From Streptomyces sp. B21-105 (GTDB taxonomy: Bacteria > Actinomycetota > Actinomycetes > Streptomycetales > Streptomycetaceae), in contig NZ_JARUMJ010000001.1 of NCBI RefSeq assembly GCF_036898465.1, positions 620,001-684,000 on the forward strand: 64,000 nt of DNA. Direction: 5' to 3'. Every line of letters starts with the position of its first letter. Within the stretch, counting starts at the first letter, position 1. The position numbers were made by a program, and so were the translations under genes. Shown piece after piece: positions 37,896-48,803 of this stretch. A model generated the notes under the pieces. The model worked only from the letters and a program-made list of their open reading frames with translations. It ran no database searches and had not been told where the DNA came from.

Positions 37896-38447
37896 TCAGC
37901 CGGGCTCGCCCTCCACGACGGGCAGGTTCGCCAGAGCCTCGGTGAGCCACTGTGTCCAGAAGGTCTCCAGCTCGATGCCGGCGCGCAGGACCAGGTGTTG
38001 CAGCCTGGCCTGCGCGCTGTCGTCGCCGGCCGGGAAGTCGCGCTGCTCGATCTCCCTGTATTCGGCCAACTGCCGCCGGTGCAGCTCGAGATGACGGCGC
38101 AGATCGGCGTCGAGGCCGGCGGTGCCGACGACGGCCGCGGCCCGCAGCCGCAGCAGCAGGGCGTCGCGGTGCGGCTTCGGGTCCTGCGCGGCGGCCGTCC
38201 AGCGGGCGAGTTCGGCGCGGCCCGCGGGCAGGACCTCGTAGGCCTTCTTCTGCCCGCGGGCCGGCTGCTCCGCGGGCAGGCCCCGGATGTGGCCCTCGGC
38301 CTCCAGCCGTCCCAGCTCGCGATAGATCTGCTGGTGCGTCGCCGACCAGAAGTAACCGATCGACCTGTCGAACCGACGGGTCAGATCCAGCCCCGACGAG
38401 GCGGGCCGCTCGACGAGGGCGGTGAGGATCGCGTGCGGGAGTGACAT
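37896..38447 (-). CDS. PadR family transcriptional regulator
   Basis: A 183-residue regulator. The winged helix is in residues 1-80 (MSLPHAILTALVERPASSG, FWSATHQQIYRELGRLEAEG), and the C-terminal helical PadR/Vir dimerisation region follows to FWTQWLTEAL. The ATG at 38447 has AGGA about 9 nt upstream. It starts 44 bp after the stop of the FadH-like oxidoreductase on the same strand and may be co-transcribed with it, as PadR genes often are with their targets. Confidence 0.92.
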   Translation of the reverse strand: MSLPHAILTALVERPASSGLDLTRRFDRSIGYFWSATHQQIYRELGRLEAEGHIRGLPAEQPARGQKKAYEVLPAGRAELARWTAAAQDPKPHRDALLLRLRAAAVVGTAGLDADLRRHLELHRRQLAEYREIEQRDFPAGDDSAQARLQHLVLRAGIELETFWTQWLTEALANLPVVEGEPG

Positions 38448-38491
38448 GCGGTCATCCTAGGGACAGGACCGGACGGCCCCGCCTCGTCGGC

Positions 38492-40537
<2,046 letters not shown>

Positions 40538-40565
40538 TCAGTTCTAGAGGACAGCGCACGGGTTA

Positions 40566-40579
40566 TGCAACTAGTTGCA
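40566..40579. promoter_or_regulatory. Perfect palindrome upstream of fadH-like gene
   Basis: TGCAACTAGTTGCA, a perfect 14-bp palindrome of the shape bound by MarR- or TetR-family dimers (TTGCA..TGCAA type), 58 bp upstream of the FadH start. Likely operator; regulator unknown. Confidence 0.6.
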
Positions 40580-40763
40580 CAATCAGCCCGGGGTGATGTG
40601 CCGCAGGTCACCGGCGACGCCGTCGCGGCAAGCCCGCGGCGGACTCCTTCTCAGCGGCTCGCGGCGGCAGCCCGTCCCACGTGCTCGTCTCGCGGCTCGT
40701 GGCCGCGGCTCGTCTCGCGGCTGTCCCCCGGCGGCTCGAGCCGCGGCTCCCCAACAGCCCGGC

Positions 40764-41132
40764 TCAGCGACTCCCGAGCAGGACGTGCAGTTCGCGTTCC
40801 TGGTCCCCGGAGGCCGAGGAGAGGTCGCGCACCGCGAACACCGAGTCCAGCGTGGAGCGCAGCCGTTCGATCGCCCAGTAGCTGCCCTGCGCGTCGGCCT
40901 CCACCGTGGACGAGAGCCGGGCCGGCTCGGCGCAGTCGCGTGCCTCGGTGACCTCGAAGGTGCCGAGCCACACCATCGGGCGGCTCTCGTGGAGCTGCTG
41001 CGGATCCTCGCCGCTGCCGCGGTCCGACTCGAAGCAGGCGTTGAGCGTGTCGAACACGATCCGGGCGTCCTCCTTGGTGCATCCGCTGATCTCGACGGAG
41101 ACCGATTCCTCGTGCGATCGCTCGCGATCCAT
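40764..41132 (-). CDS. Hypothetical small acidic protein
   Basis: A 122-residue protein, unrecognised. It is acidic and soluble, with SVEISGCTKEDARIVFDTLN near the start and a patterned RLRSTLDSVFAVRDLS segment near 95. It ends in HVLLGSR. The alternating fold could be a ferredoxin-like alpha/beta domain, but that is a guess. The ATG at 41132 has GAGGAG about 10 nt upstream. The following 184 bp before the fadH operator are rich in CGGCTCG-type inverted repeats, including the palindrome GGCTCGAGCC. No functional context. Confidence 0.65.
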   Translation of the reverse strand: MDRERSHEESVSVEISGCTKEDARIVFDTLNACFESDRGSGEDPQQLHESRPMVWLGTFEVTEARDCAEPARLSSTVEADAQGSYWAIERLRSTLDSVFAVRDLSSASGDQERELHVLLGSR

Positions 41133-41266
41133 CGTGATCGCTCCTCTCGTGGCGGTGGCGCGGCTGTGCGGGTTCCCCGCGAACCGCGCCACACCCCCAG
41201 AAAAGCATCACTTTCCGAGCGGGACCAGCGACGCGGGGGCGCTCGCCCGCGTCGTCGGTTCCGCGC

Positions 41267-42169
41267 TCAGCCGCGGGTGAAGCGGTAGGTCTTGCTGTCG
41301 GTGAGCACGCAGAAGCCCGGCGAGACGACGATGACCCGCAGGGTGCCCGTCCTGCGGTCGTAGTCGATCCCCTCGGCCTCGAAGGACCCGGAGCACGAGC
41401 TGCGCAGGGGCAGCTGGCGCAGGGCCGTCACATGACCGGTGACGTCGCCGGCGCCGCCCGGCGCGGCGGACAGGTCGATCTGCAGGAGGGGCTTGGTGAT
41501 GCCGAAGAGTGTGCCCGCGGGGTCGTCGGAGGAGCACAGCAGGGTGGTGGGGCCGGTGAAGTCGCAGCCCTGGACGTCGCGCACCGCGTGGTCGAGTCGG
41601 ACCGTCGACGCCAGCGGCAGGTTGGCGGAAGGCGAGGTGGCGGCGTTGGCGCCGGGGGTGGGGAAGACGAGGAAGCGGGTCATGGTGCCCCACTCGCCCG
41701 ACAGCATCCACTGGCTGTCCGGGGTGATCGCCACCCAGGAGTTGTTCAGCGCCTCGCCCGGGGCGAGCGTGTGGACGTACTCCGACCACGCGCCGCCGGG
41801 TGCCTGCACCCGGTACATCTTGGAGCCGGACGAATCGCTCTGGTACGGCTCGACGTAGTAGCCGCCGTAGGAGGCGTCGGGGTCGCCGACATGGTTCCAG
41901 CCCCGCACGGACAGGCCGATGGGGATGGCGCCGATGCCGGTGTAGCGGTTGGCGCTGTTCGCCGGCACCTCGACGGAGGTCAGCCCCTGGCTCTCGGTCA
42001 GCGGATCGGCGCGGTCGGAGCCGACCTCGCTCCAGGTGCCGGCGGCCGCGGCGGGCGGGGCCGCCGACAGGGCGGCGACTGACGCGACGGCCAGCGCGAG
42101 GGCGGCGGTACGGACGGTACGTGCGGTGCGGGCCAGGGGGCTGCGGCGGCGGGCAGGGCGCAGGGGCAT
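41267..42169 (-). CDS. Secreted hypothetical protein
   Basis: A 300-residue exported protein with an Arg-rich n-region and signal peptide (LALAVASVAALSAAPPAAAA, cleavage near 43). The mature part looks beta-rich and propeller-like, with WNHVGDPDASYGGYYVEP, AWSEYVHTLAPGEALNNSW, and DAVRDVQGCDF-like (VRDVQGCDF) segments and paired Cys near the C-terminus (SSCSGSF and SPGFCVL). No catalytic motif is recognised. The ATG at 42169 follows GGAG. Divergent from the SpoIIE-type gene. Confidence 0.8.
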   Translation of the reverse strand: MPLRPARRRSPLARTARTVRTAALALAVASVAALSAAPPAAAAGTWSEVGSDRADPLTESQGLTSVEVPANSANRYTGIGAIPIGLSVRGWNHVGDPDASYGGYYVEPYQSDSSGSKMYRVQAPGGAWSEYVHTLAPGEALNNSWVAITPDSQWMLSGEWGTMTRFLVFPTPGANAATSPSANLPLASTVRLDHAVRDVQGCDFTGPTTLLCSSDDPAGTLFGITKPLLQIDLSAAPGGAGDVTGHVTALRQLPLRSSCSGSFEAEGIDYDRRTGTLRVIVVSPGFCVLTDSKTYRFTRG

Positions 42170-42367
42170 GGGTCTCCTCGTCGAGGGGGGTGGGCGCGCT
42201 CGGCGGACAGTCTGGCCCGGCCGCGATGGGCATGTACAGACCAAATTCATGGACGGGTTCGCGCCCTGAGGAGAACAGCGCGCGAAGCCGTACTGGAGGA
42301 GCATGGAGAAGGGCCGCCGAAGGCGTGGGAGAAATGGGTTGAGCACGGTAGAACAAGGGGAGTCGGC

Positions 42368-44476
42368 ATGGGGGACGGCGTGCCGCATCGACGTGCGGAG
42401 GCGGTGCGTGGCATGAGTGGAGCCGGATCGTCCGCAGCCGATGGCGGCCCGAGCGGGCCCAGCGGACTGCTGGACATCCTCAACGTGGCCTCGGTGGTCC
42501 TCGACACCGAGGGCCGCATCGCGCTCTGGAGCCCCCAGGCGGAGGAACTGTTCGGCTACTCGGCGCAGGAGGCCCTCGGGCGCTTCGCGGCCCGGGTGAT
42601 GGTCCACGAACGGCACGTCGACCTGGTCGTGAAACTGTTCGCGGACGTGATGGCCACCGGGCAGAGCTGGGCGGGCGCGTTCCCCATCCGGCGCAAGGAC
42701 GGCAGCACCCGGCTGGTGGAGTTCCGCAACATGCGCCTCATGGACGACCGCGGCCACGTGTACGCCCTGGGGCTCGCCGCCGACCAGACGACGGTGCGGC
42801 AGCTGGAGCGGGACGTCGCCCTGGCCACCCGCATGGTCGCGCAGTCGCCCAACGGTCTCGCCGTCCTGGACACCGACCTGCGGTACGTCTCCGTCAACCC
42901 GGCCCTGGAGCGCATCAACGGGCTGCCGGCCGAGGAGCACATCGGGCGGACCGTCCGCGAGGTCCTGCCCCGGCTGGACGCGGACGCCCTGGAGGCCGCG
43001 GCGCGCCAGGTGCTGGAGACCGGGGAACCGCTCGTCGACCGCTCCACGACCGGCCGCACCCCCGCCGACCCGGACCAGGAGCACGCCTGGTCGCTCTCCC
43101 TCTACCGCCTGGAGGACGCCCGCGGCACGGTACTGGGGGTGGCCGTCTCGGTCAGAGACGTCACCGACCGGCACCGGGCGGCCGTCGAGGCCGAGGCGGC
43201 ACGCCGCCGGCTGGCGCTGATCGCCGACGCCTCCACCCGCATCGGCACCACCCTGGACCTGGAGCGCACGGCCCGTGAACTGGCCGATGTGGCCGTGCCG
43301 GAGCTGGCGGACGTGGCCGCCGTGGATCTGCTCGACGCGGTGGTGGCGGCCCGGCCCACCAGCCTCGGGCCCGCCGAGTCGGCGGTGATCCGCGCCCTCG
43401 CGGTACGGGCCGTCGACGAGCCGGACGCGCTGCTGGCGGCCGACCAGCCCGGACAGGTGGCCGGGTACGCGCCCGACCGCCTCATCACCGAGTGCGTGCG
43501 CTCGGGCCGACCGGTCATGGTGGCGCACGTCAAGGACGACGATCTCGGGCGCATCGCCCGCTCCCCGGACTCGGTCGGCCTGCTGGCCCGGGCGGGCGTG
43601 CACTCCTATCTCGCCGTGCCGCTCATCGCGCGAGGCGAGGTGCTGGGCGCCCTCGACCTCAAACGCACCCGCAACCCGCTGCCGTTCAGCCGCGACGACC
43701 TGCTGCTCGCCCGCGAACTGGCGGCGCGCGCAGCCGTCCAGATCGACAACGCCCGCTGGTACCAGAACGCCCGCACCACCGCGCTCACCCTCCAGCGCAG
43801 TCTGCTGCCGAGCCATCCGCCCGTCACCGGCGGCCTCGAGGTCGCCTCCCGCTACCAGCCCGCGGACGCCACCACCGAGGTCGGCGGCGACTGGTTCGAC
43901 GTCATCCCGCTGCCGGACGGCAAGACGGCGCTCGTCGTCGGCGACGTGATGGGCAGCGGCATCGACGCCGCCGCCGCGATGGGCCGGCTGCGCACCGCGA
44001 CGACGACGCTGGCCTCCCTCGCCCTCGACCCGGCGGTCCTCCTGGAACACCTGGACCGGATCACCCAGGGCCTCGACCACTCGATCGCCACCTGCGTGTA
44101 CGCAGTGCACGACCCCCGGCTGGGGAGGTGCCGGATCGCCAACGCCGGGCATCTGCCGCCGGCCCGGGTGCGGCCGGGGCATCCGCCGGAGCTGCTCGAC
44201 CTGCCGACCGGAGCGCCGCTGGGCGTGGGCGGCGTGGCATTCTCCACGACCGACGTCGACTTCGCCGCCGGCGACCAGCTCGTCCTGTACACCGACGGCC
44301 TCGTGGAGACCCGCACCCACTCCCTGGACGAGCGCCTGGATGCGCTGCTGGCGCTGCTCGACGACCCCGCGCGACCGCTGGAGGACGTCTGCGACCTGCT
44401 GCTCAGCGCGTTGCACCACCCCGACAATCACGACGACGTGGCCCTGCTGGTGGCACGGGCGCTGCCCCGGCAGTAA
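42368..44476 (+). CDS. PAS-PAS-GAF-SpoIIE PP2C phosphatase
   Basis: A 702-residue regulatory phosphatase. PAS 1 lies at about 33-145, PAS 2 at about 150-270, a GAF domain at about 280-460, and a SpoIIE PP2C domain at about 480-700 (VGGDWFDVIPLPDG, VVGDVMGSGIDAAAAMG, ANAGHLPPARV, NHDDVALLV). It should dephosphorylate an anti-anti-sigma factor in response to a PAS/GAF signal. Unlike the phosphatase at 15288-17336 it has no C-terminal HATPase. The ATG at 42368 follows GGGGAG by 7 nt. No STAS or anti-sigma gene is next to it. Confidence 0.93.
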   Translation: MGDGVPHRRAEAVRGMSGAGSSAADGGPSGPSGLLDILNVASVVLDTEGRIALWSPQAEELFGYSAQEALGRFAARVMVHERHVDLVVKLFADVMATGQSWAGAFPIRRKDGSTRLVEFRNMRLMDDRGHVYALGLAADQTTVRQLERDVALATRMVAQSPNGLAVLDTDLRYVSVNPALERINGLPAEEHIGRTVREVLPRLDADALEAAARQVLETGEPLVDRSTTGRTPADPDQEHAWSLSLYRLEDARGTVLGVAVSVRDVTDRHRAAVEAEAARRRLALIADASTRIGTTLDLERTARELADVAVPELADVAAVDLLDAVVAARPTSLGPAESAVIRALAVRAVDEPDALLAADQPGQVAGYAPDRLITECVRSGRPVMVAHVKDDDLGRIARSPDSVGLLARAGVHSYLAVPLIARGEVLGALDLKRTRNPLPFSRDDLLLARELAARAAVQIDNARWYQNARTTALTLQRSLLPSHPPVTGGLEVASRYQPADATTEVGGDWFDVIPLPDGKTALVVGDVMGSGIDAAAAMGRLRTATTTLASLALDPAVLLEHLDRITQGLDHSIATCVYAVHDPRLGRCRIANAGHLPPARVRPGHPPELLDLPTGAPLGVGGVAFSTTDVDFAAGDQLVLYTDGLVETRTHSLDERLDALLALLDDPARPLEDVCDLLLSALHHPDNHDDVALLVARALPRQ

Positions 44477-44632
44477 CGGCCCAGGGCGGCCGCGGACCGC
44501 GCGACCGGCACTCCCCCGGCCGCCGCCGTGCCCGATTCACAGCTTTTTGTTACCGGCTCCTTACCCGCCCCCCCGGACAATCACAGAGAGGCGTGTCCAT
44601 GACGCCACCGTCGTGGCCGAGGAGCGTGAGCC

Positions 44633-45313
44633 GTGATGCAGGAGCCCGACAAGCCGGACGGGACCGAGGTGCTCTCCGGGCCGGCCGACGCCGACGAACG
44701 CCACCGCTTCGGCCTGCGCACTCCGTGGCGGCGCCGGTCGCCCCGCGACCGGGCGGTGATCGCGGCGACGACCGTCGCGGTCCTCGCGCTCGGCGGCACC
44801 GTCGCGTACGCGGCCGCCTCCGACGGCCCCGGCGGCCCGCCCTCCGGGTCGCCGTCCGCGTCCTCCCCGCACGGTCCCTCGGAGCGGCACGGCCACGGCG
44901 GCCCGCGGTTGGGCTTCGGCGGCGACGCGGCCCACGGCGAGGCGACCCTGAAGGACCCCGACACCGGCGCGTGGGTGGTACGCGTCTGGCAGCGGGGCAC
45001 AGTGCAGAAGGCGGACGACGACCGGATCACCGTCCGGAGCGAGGACGGCGCCACGTGGACCTGGAAGCTCGGTCCCGACGCCACCGCGTCCCCCCGCGGT
45101 TCCTCCGGAGCCGTCGCGCCGAAGAAGGGCGACACGGTGTCCGTCGTCGGAACCCGCTCCGGCGACGCCTGCACGGCCGACCGCGTGCTGTCCGGCTCCC
45201 CCGGCGAACACCGCCGGGACGACCGGCACGGCGGCTTCCCCGGGCACGGCCCGTGGGGTCGCGGAGGCGACGACCGATCCCCGGGCCGCGCTAACGGCGG
45301 AGCGGCTACCTGA
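44633..45313 (+). CDS. Membrane-anchored His/Gly-rich protein
   Basis: A 226-residue protein. A basic cytoplasmic N-terminus (to about 44) precedes one transmembrane helix (VIAATTVAVLALGGTVAYAA) and an extracytoplasmic His/Gly/Pro-rich linker. Then comes a small beta domain (RVWQRGTVQKADDDRITVRS, about 120-185) resembling DUF5666-like OB folds, and a Gly/His/Arg-rich tail. The His-rich segments may bind metal. The GTG at 44633 has GGAG 8 nt upstream; the ATG at 44636 is the alternative. The stop overlaps the convergent PrmC-like gene by 8 bp. Confidence 0.75.
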   Translation: MMQEPDKPDGTEVLSGPADADERHRFGLRTPWRRRSPRDRAVIAATTVAVLALGGTVAYAAASDGPGGPPSGSPSASSPHGPSERHGHGGPRLGFGGDAAHGEATLKDPDTGAWVVRVWQRGTVQKADDDRITVRSEDGATWTWKLGPDATASPRGSSGAVAPKKGDTVSVVGTRSGDACTADRVLSGSPGEHRRDDRHGGFPGHGPWGRGGDDRSPGRANGGAAT

Positions 45314-46139
45314 CGACCCGGGTCCCGACGACGACGTGGGCGTACAGCTCCTCGTCCCGCGCCACCCGTACCGTCAGACCGCCGCCGGCGAACGCCTCGA
45401 CGGCGGCCGGCGCCTGACGCTCACTGGTCTCCACGAGCAGGCAGCCGCCGGGGGCGAGCCAGCTCCGCGCCCCGGCGGCGACCCGGCGCAGCACGTCCAG
45501 TCCGTCGCCGCCGCCGTCGAGAGCGGTGAGCGGTTCGTGCTCGCGGGCCTCGGCCGGCAGCAGCGGGACCTCGCCGGTGGGGACGTACGGCACGTTGGCG
45601 GCCAGGATGTCGACCCGGCCGCGCAGCCGGTCCGGCAGCGCCGTGAACAGGTCCCCCGTGTGGACGTGTCCGCCATGGCCGGCGATGTTGCCACGGGCGC
45701 AGCGCACCGCCGCCGGATCGATGTCCGCGGCGTGCAGCTCGACCTTCCCCAGTGACGCGGCGAGCGCGGCCCCCACCGCGCCGGACCCGCAGCACAGGTC
45801 GACGACGACGGACGCGTGCGGCGCTGCGGCGAGCGCCTCGTCGACGAGGAACTCGGTGCGCCGGCGGGGCACGAAGACCCCCGGCTCGACGCGGATGCGC
45901 AGCCCGTGGAACTCGGCCCAGCCGACGACGTGTTCCAGGGGCAGACCCGCGGCCCGCCGCCGCGCCATGGCGGCGGCCTCGTCCGGCGTCCGCGCGGCCG
46001 CGAGGATCAGCTCCGCCTCCTCCTCGGCGAAGACGCATCCGCCGGCCCGCAGAACGGCGACGAGGGCGTCACGGGAGAGCACGGGAGAGGAAGGGGAGAG
46101 CGGCGAGGAAGCCTCGTCGGACGGGAAGGGCGAAGACAT
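45306..46139 (-). CDS. PrmC/HemK-like N5-glutamine methyltransferase
   Basis: A 277-residue SAM-dependent methyltransferase. Motif I is VVVDLCCGSGAVGAAL near residue 107, and the catalytic NPPY-type tetrad appears as NVPY in ANVPYVPTGEV near 185. This family methylates Gln in the GGQ of release factors; the NVPY change from NPPY occurs in a sub-branch annotated as putative N5-glutamine methyltransferases, so the substrate is less sure. ATG 46139 gives a Ser/Pro-rich N-terminus. Upstream ATG 46166 and GTG 46238 add only low-complexity sequence, including a VPP repeat. Confidence 0.82.
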   Translation of the reverse strand: MSSPFPSDEASSPLSPSSPVLSRDALVAVLRAGGCVFAEEEAELILAAARTPDEAAAMARRRAAGLPLEHVVGWAEFHGLRIRVEPGVFVPRRRTEFLVDEALAAAPHASVVVDLCCGSGAVGAALAASLGKVELHAADIDPAAVRCARGNIAGHGGHVHTGDLFTALPDRLRGRVDILAANVPYVPTGEVPLLPAEAREHEPLTALDGGGDGLDVLRRVAAGARSWLAPGGCLLVETSERQAPAAVEAFAGGGLTVRVARDEELYAHVVVGTRVVR

Positions 46140-46140
46140 G

Positions 46141-46167
46141 GGAGGCACAGGAGGCACAGGAGGCATG
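46141..46167. repeat. 9-nt tandem repeat (GGAGGCACA) x3
   Basis: Three 9-nt units directly upstream of the chosen PrmC-like start; on the minus strand they would encode a Pro-Pro-Val repeat if translation began earlier. Confidence 0.8.
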
Positions 46168-46374
46168 GAGCCAGGAAGCCTTTCGGGATCCGAAGGGCGC
46201 TTCCTCGACCGCCTACGAACGGCGGCTGACGCCGTCACGAGAGGAGAGCACCCGACCTGACACTGCGGTAATGGGTCTCACCTCCTCGGCCTCGCACGAC
46301 GACGGGACCTCCGCAGCCGGACGGCCACCCTATCCCACCGGCCGGCCGCTCCCCGGGGCGCTCGCATCCACCCC

Positions 46375-46391
46375 GGTTGTACTCTGCAACC
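46375..46391. promoter_or_regulatory. Inverted repeat upstream of MarR gene
   Basis: GGTTG-TACTCTG-CAACC, 5-bp arms with a 7-nt spacer, 29 bp before the MarR start. The placement suits autoregulation. Confidence 0.45.
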
Positions 46392-46420
46392 AGACGGGTG
46401 CGGGAGTGCGGGGAGTGGCC

Positions 46421-46846
46421 ATGAAAGAAGCCGAGGCCGTGGAGACCATCCAGCGCGAGATGACGGTCTTCGCGCGGCGGGCGCGGGCCTCGGCCGGCCG
46501 GCTGCACCCCGAACTGTCACTGGTGTCGTACACGCTGCTCGGCCATCTCGAGGAGAGCGGCGGCTGCCGGGCGACCGACCTCGCCGCGCACCACGCGCTG
46601 GACAAGTCCACGGTCAGCCGCCAGGTCGCCGCCCTGGAGCGCGCCGACCTGGTCGAACGGCGCCAGGACCCGGAGGACCACCGCGTCCAGGTCCTCCACC
46701 TCACCGACGGCGGCCGCCGCATCCTCGCCCAGGTCACCGAGAGCCGCCGCACGGCCTTCCGCCTACGGCTCGCCGAGTGGCCGTCGGAGGACCTGGAACG
46801 GTTCGCGCAATACCTGGAGCGCTACAACGCGTGGACGGCCCCCTAG
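46421..46846 (+). CDS. MarR family transcriptional regulator
   Basis: A 141-residue winged-helix regulator with ATDLAAHHALDKSTVSRQVA as recognition region (about 53-72) and the wing ERRQDPEDHRVQVLHLTDGG (about 84-103). The DxR wing pattern is typical of MarR. The ATG at 46421 follows GGGGAG by 6 nt. An inverted repeat lies just upstream. The gene is divergent from the PrmC-like gene, but no obvious effector-linked target (efflux pump, oxidoreductase) is adjacent. Confidence 0.92.
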   Translation: MKEAEAVETIQREMTVFARRARASAGRLHPELSLVSYTLLGHLEESGGCRATDLAAHHALDKSTVSRQVAALERADLVERRQDPEDHRVQVLHLTDGGRRILAQVTESRRTAFRLRLAEWPSEDLERFAQYLERYNAWTAP

Positions 46847-47027
46847 CCGACCCCTGGCCCCCGCGGACGGACGTCCCCGCGGCGCGAGACCGACCCGCCC
46901 CCCGTGGTTGTCCCGTGCGGGGGCGTGCCGTCGGCGAGCCGTCGCGAACGATGCGTGAAACCATGTACTCCAAACGGGGCATAACCCCCATGGGGGCACT
47001 CGTCCGCGTGACGGCGAGGAGGTCGAC

Positions 47028-47615
47028 ATGCGAACCCGGGTGCGTGGCTGGCGCTGGCGACACAATCCGCTGCGGCGCCGTTCGGACGTCGTGGAGGCGT
47101 GGGCGACGCTCGTCGTCGTCGTGCTGCTGCTCGTCGCAGCGCCCCTGGCCGGAGCCGTGGCCGGCCAGTGGGCCCACGACGACGCACAACGGGTCGCGAC
47201 CCGCCAGCAGGCCGACCGCCACCGGGTGCGGGCCCAGGTCGTCAGCGACATGCCGCAGGCGATGCCGTCGGTGGAGGGCGGCCGACAGCAGATGGTCCGG
47301 GCGACCGTGCGCTGGACGCCGCCGGGCGAGCCGGCCCGCACTGCGGCCGCCCGGGTGCCGGCGGGCACGCAGCAGGGGCAGCGGGTGGACGTGTGGTTCG
47401 ACGCGCACGGCCACAGCGTCGCACCGCCGCCGAGCAGCACGATGGTGTGGCAGCAGACCCTCACCATGGGCGTGTGCGTGGCCGGGGGCGCGGCCGCCAC
47501 GGTCCTGCTCGGGCACGCCGTGGTCCGCCGGCTGGCGATGCGGCGCCGGCTGGGCGAATGGGAGCGGGAATGGGCGCGCACGGAACCGCAGTGGAGTCGG
47601 CGCAGGCCCGCCTGA
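47028..47615 (+). CDS. Rv1733c-like membrane protein
   Basis: A 195-residue protein with two transmembrane helices (about 24-46, ATLVVVVLLLVAAPLAGAVA, and about 145-165, LTMGVCVAGGAAATVLL) enclosing an extracytoplasmic domain, with basic ends. The N-terminal RGWRWRHNPLRRRSDVVEAW is characteristic of the Rv1733c family, which is abundant in Streptomyces and linked in mycobacteria to the dormancy regulon. Its molecular role is unknown. The ATG at 47028 follows GGAGG by 5-6 nt. Confidence 0.88.
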   Translation: MRTRVRGWRWRHNPLRRRSDVVEAWATLVVVVLLLVAAPLAGAVAGQWAHDDAQRVATRQQADRHRVRAQVVSDMPQAMPSVEGGRQQMVRATVRWTPPGEPARTAAARVPAGTQQGQRVDVWFDAHGHSVAPPPSSTMVWQQTLTMGVCVAGGAAATVLLGHAVVRRLAMRRRLGEWEREWARTEPQWSRRRPA

Positions 47616-47652
47616 GCCTCCCGGCCGAGGGCTGGCGGGCCTTCCCGCCGTC

Positions 47653-47688
47653 CCCGTACGGTGTGATCATTGTGATCATTCGTACGGG
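47653..47688. promoter_or_regulatory. Nested operator upstream of acetyl-xylan-esterase gene
   Basis: Outer perfect 8-bp arms CCCGTACG (47653-47660) and CGTACGGG (47681-47688) enclose two direct 9-nt copies of GTGATCATT, each containing the palindrome TGATCA. It ends 24 bp before the esterase ATG. Confidence 0.65.
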
Positions 47689-47712
47689 CACTTAACAAAA
47701 GGCGGTCTTCGT

Positions 47713-48681
47713 ATGCCCCTGTTCGACCTGTCGCTCGAGGAGCTCCGCACGTACCGCAGTGCCTCCACCGAGCCGGAGGATTTCGACGCGTTCTGGTCCA
47801 AGACCCTCCAGGAAGCCCGCGAGCACGACCTGGACGCCCGCTTCGAGCCGGTCGACACGGGCCTGACCACGGTGCAGGTGTACGACGTCACGTTCGCCGG
47901 GTTCGGCGGTCACCCGGTCAAGGGCTGGCTGACGCTGCCCGCCGGGGCGACGCAACCGCTGCCGCTGGTCGTGGAGTTCGTCGGCTACGGCGGCGGGCGC
48001 GGTCTGCCGCACGAGCACCTGCTGTGGGCGTCCACGGGCCGCGCGCACTTCATCATGGACACCCGCGGCCAGGGCAGCGCGTGGGGCGGCGGGGGCGGCA
48101 CCGCGGACCCGGTGGGCGGCGCGCCCTCGTACCCCGGATTCATGACCCGGGGCATCGACGACCCGGAGAACTACTACTACCGCCGCGTGTACACGGACGC
48201 GGTGCGCGCGATCGAGGCGGCCCGCTCGCACCCGCTGACCGACGCCTCGCGGACCGTGGCGGTCGGATCGAGCCAGGGCGGCGGCATCACGATAGCCGCG
48301 GGCGGCCTGGTGCCGGACCTCGTGGGCGTCGCCCCGGACGTGCCGTTCCTGTGCGACTTCCCGCGCGCCACGACGCTGACGGACCGTCACCCCTACCGGG
48401 AGATCGGCCTGTTCCTCAAGACGCACCGCGGCCGCACGCAGGACGCGCTGCGCACCCTGTCGTACTTCGACGGCGTGCACTTCGCCGCCCGCGGGACGGC
48501 GCCCGCGCTGTTCTCGGCGGCCCTCGAGGACCAGACCTGCCCGCCCTCGACCGTGTTCGCCGCCTTCAACGCGTGGGCCCACGACGACAAGGCGATCGAG
48601 GTGTACGACTTCAACGACCACGAGGGCGGCGGCCCCTACCAGCAGGCGGCCAAGCTGCGCTGGCTGCGCACGTACGCCTGA
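47713..48681 (+). CDS. Acetyl xylan esterase / cephalosporin-C deacetylase family
   Basis: A 322-residue alpha/beta hydrolase of the AXE1/CE7 family. The N-terminus MPLFDLSLEELRTYRS and FDAFWSKTL are typical, the oxyanion region is LVVEFVGYGGGRG near 77, and the nucleophile elbow is GSSQGGG (Ser about 181). DVPFLCDFPRA follows. The acid and His are expected in DQTCPPSTVFAA and DFNDHEGGG. It removes acetyl groups from xylo-oligosaccharides or cephalosporin C in the cytoplasm (no signal peptide). ATG 47713. The nested operator 24 bp upstream suggests tight control; it pairs functionally with the GH115 gene in glucuronoxylan use. Confidence 0.93.
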   Translation: MPLFDLSLEELRTYRSASTEPEDFDAFWSKTLQEAREHDLDARFEPVDTGLTTVQVYDVTFAGFGGHPVKGWLTLPAGATQPLPLVVEFVGYGGGRGLPHEHLLWASTGRAHFIMDTRGQGSAWGGGGGTADPVGGAPSYPGFMTRGIDDPENYYYRRVYTDAVRAIEAARSHPLTDASRTVAVGSSQGGGITIAAGGLVPDLVGVAPDVPFLCDFPRATTLTDRHPYREIGLFLKTHRGRTQDALRTLSYFDGVHFAARGTAPALFSAALEDQTCPPSTVFAAFNAWAHDDKAIEVYDFNDHEGGGPYQQAAKLRWLRTYA

Positions 48682-48803
48682 GCCGCCCGGGTCGCGCCCG
48701 GGCCCGCCGACGCGGACCCGGGCCCGACCGGCGGGTGCGGTGCGGTGCGGGCTGGGGGTATGGGTGGGGGTGTGGGGCGGTCGCTCTCGGCCGATCAGGC
48801 CGA

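Noticed and set aside
41267..44431. Continuous minus-strand frame of about 1050 codons
   Set aside because: Only its last 300 codons (secreted protein) are real; the rest is antisense to the PAS-GAF-SpoIIE phosphatase.
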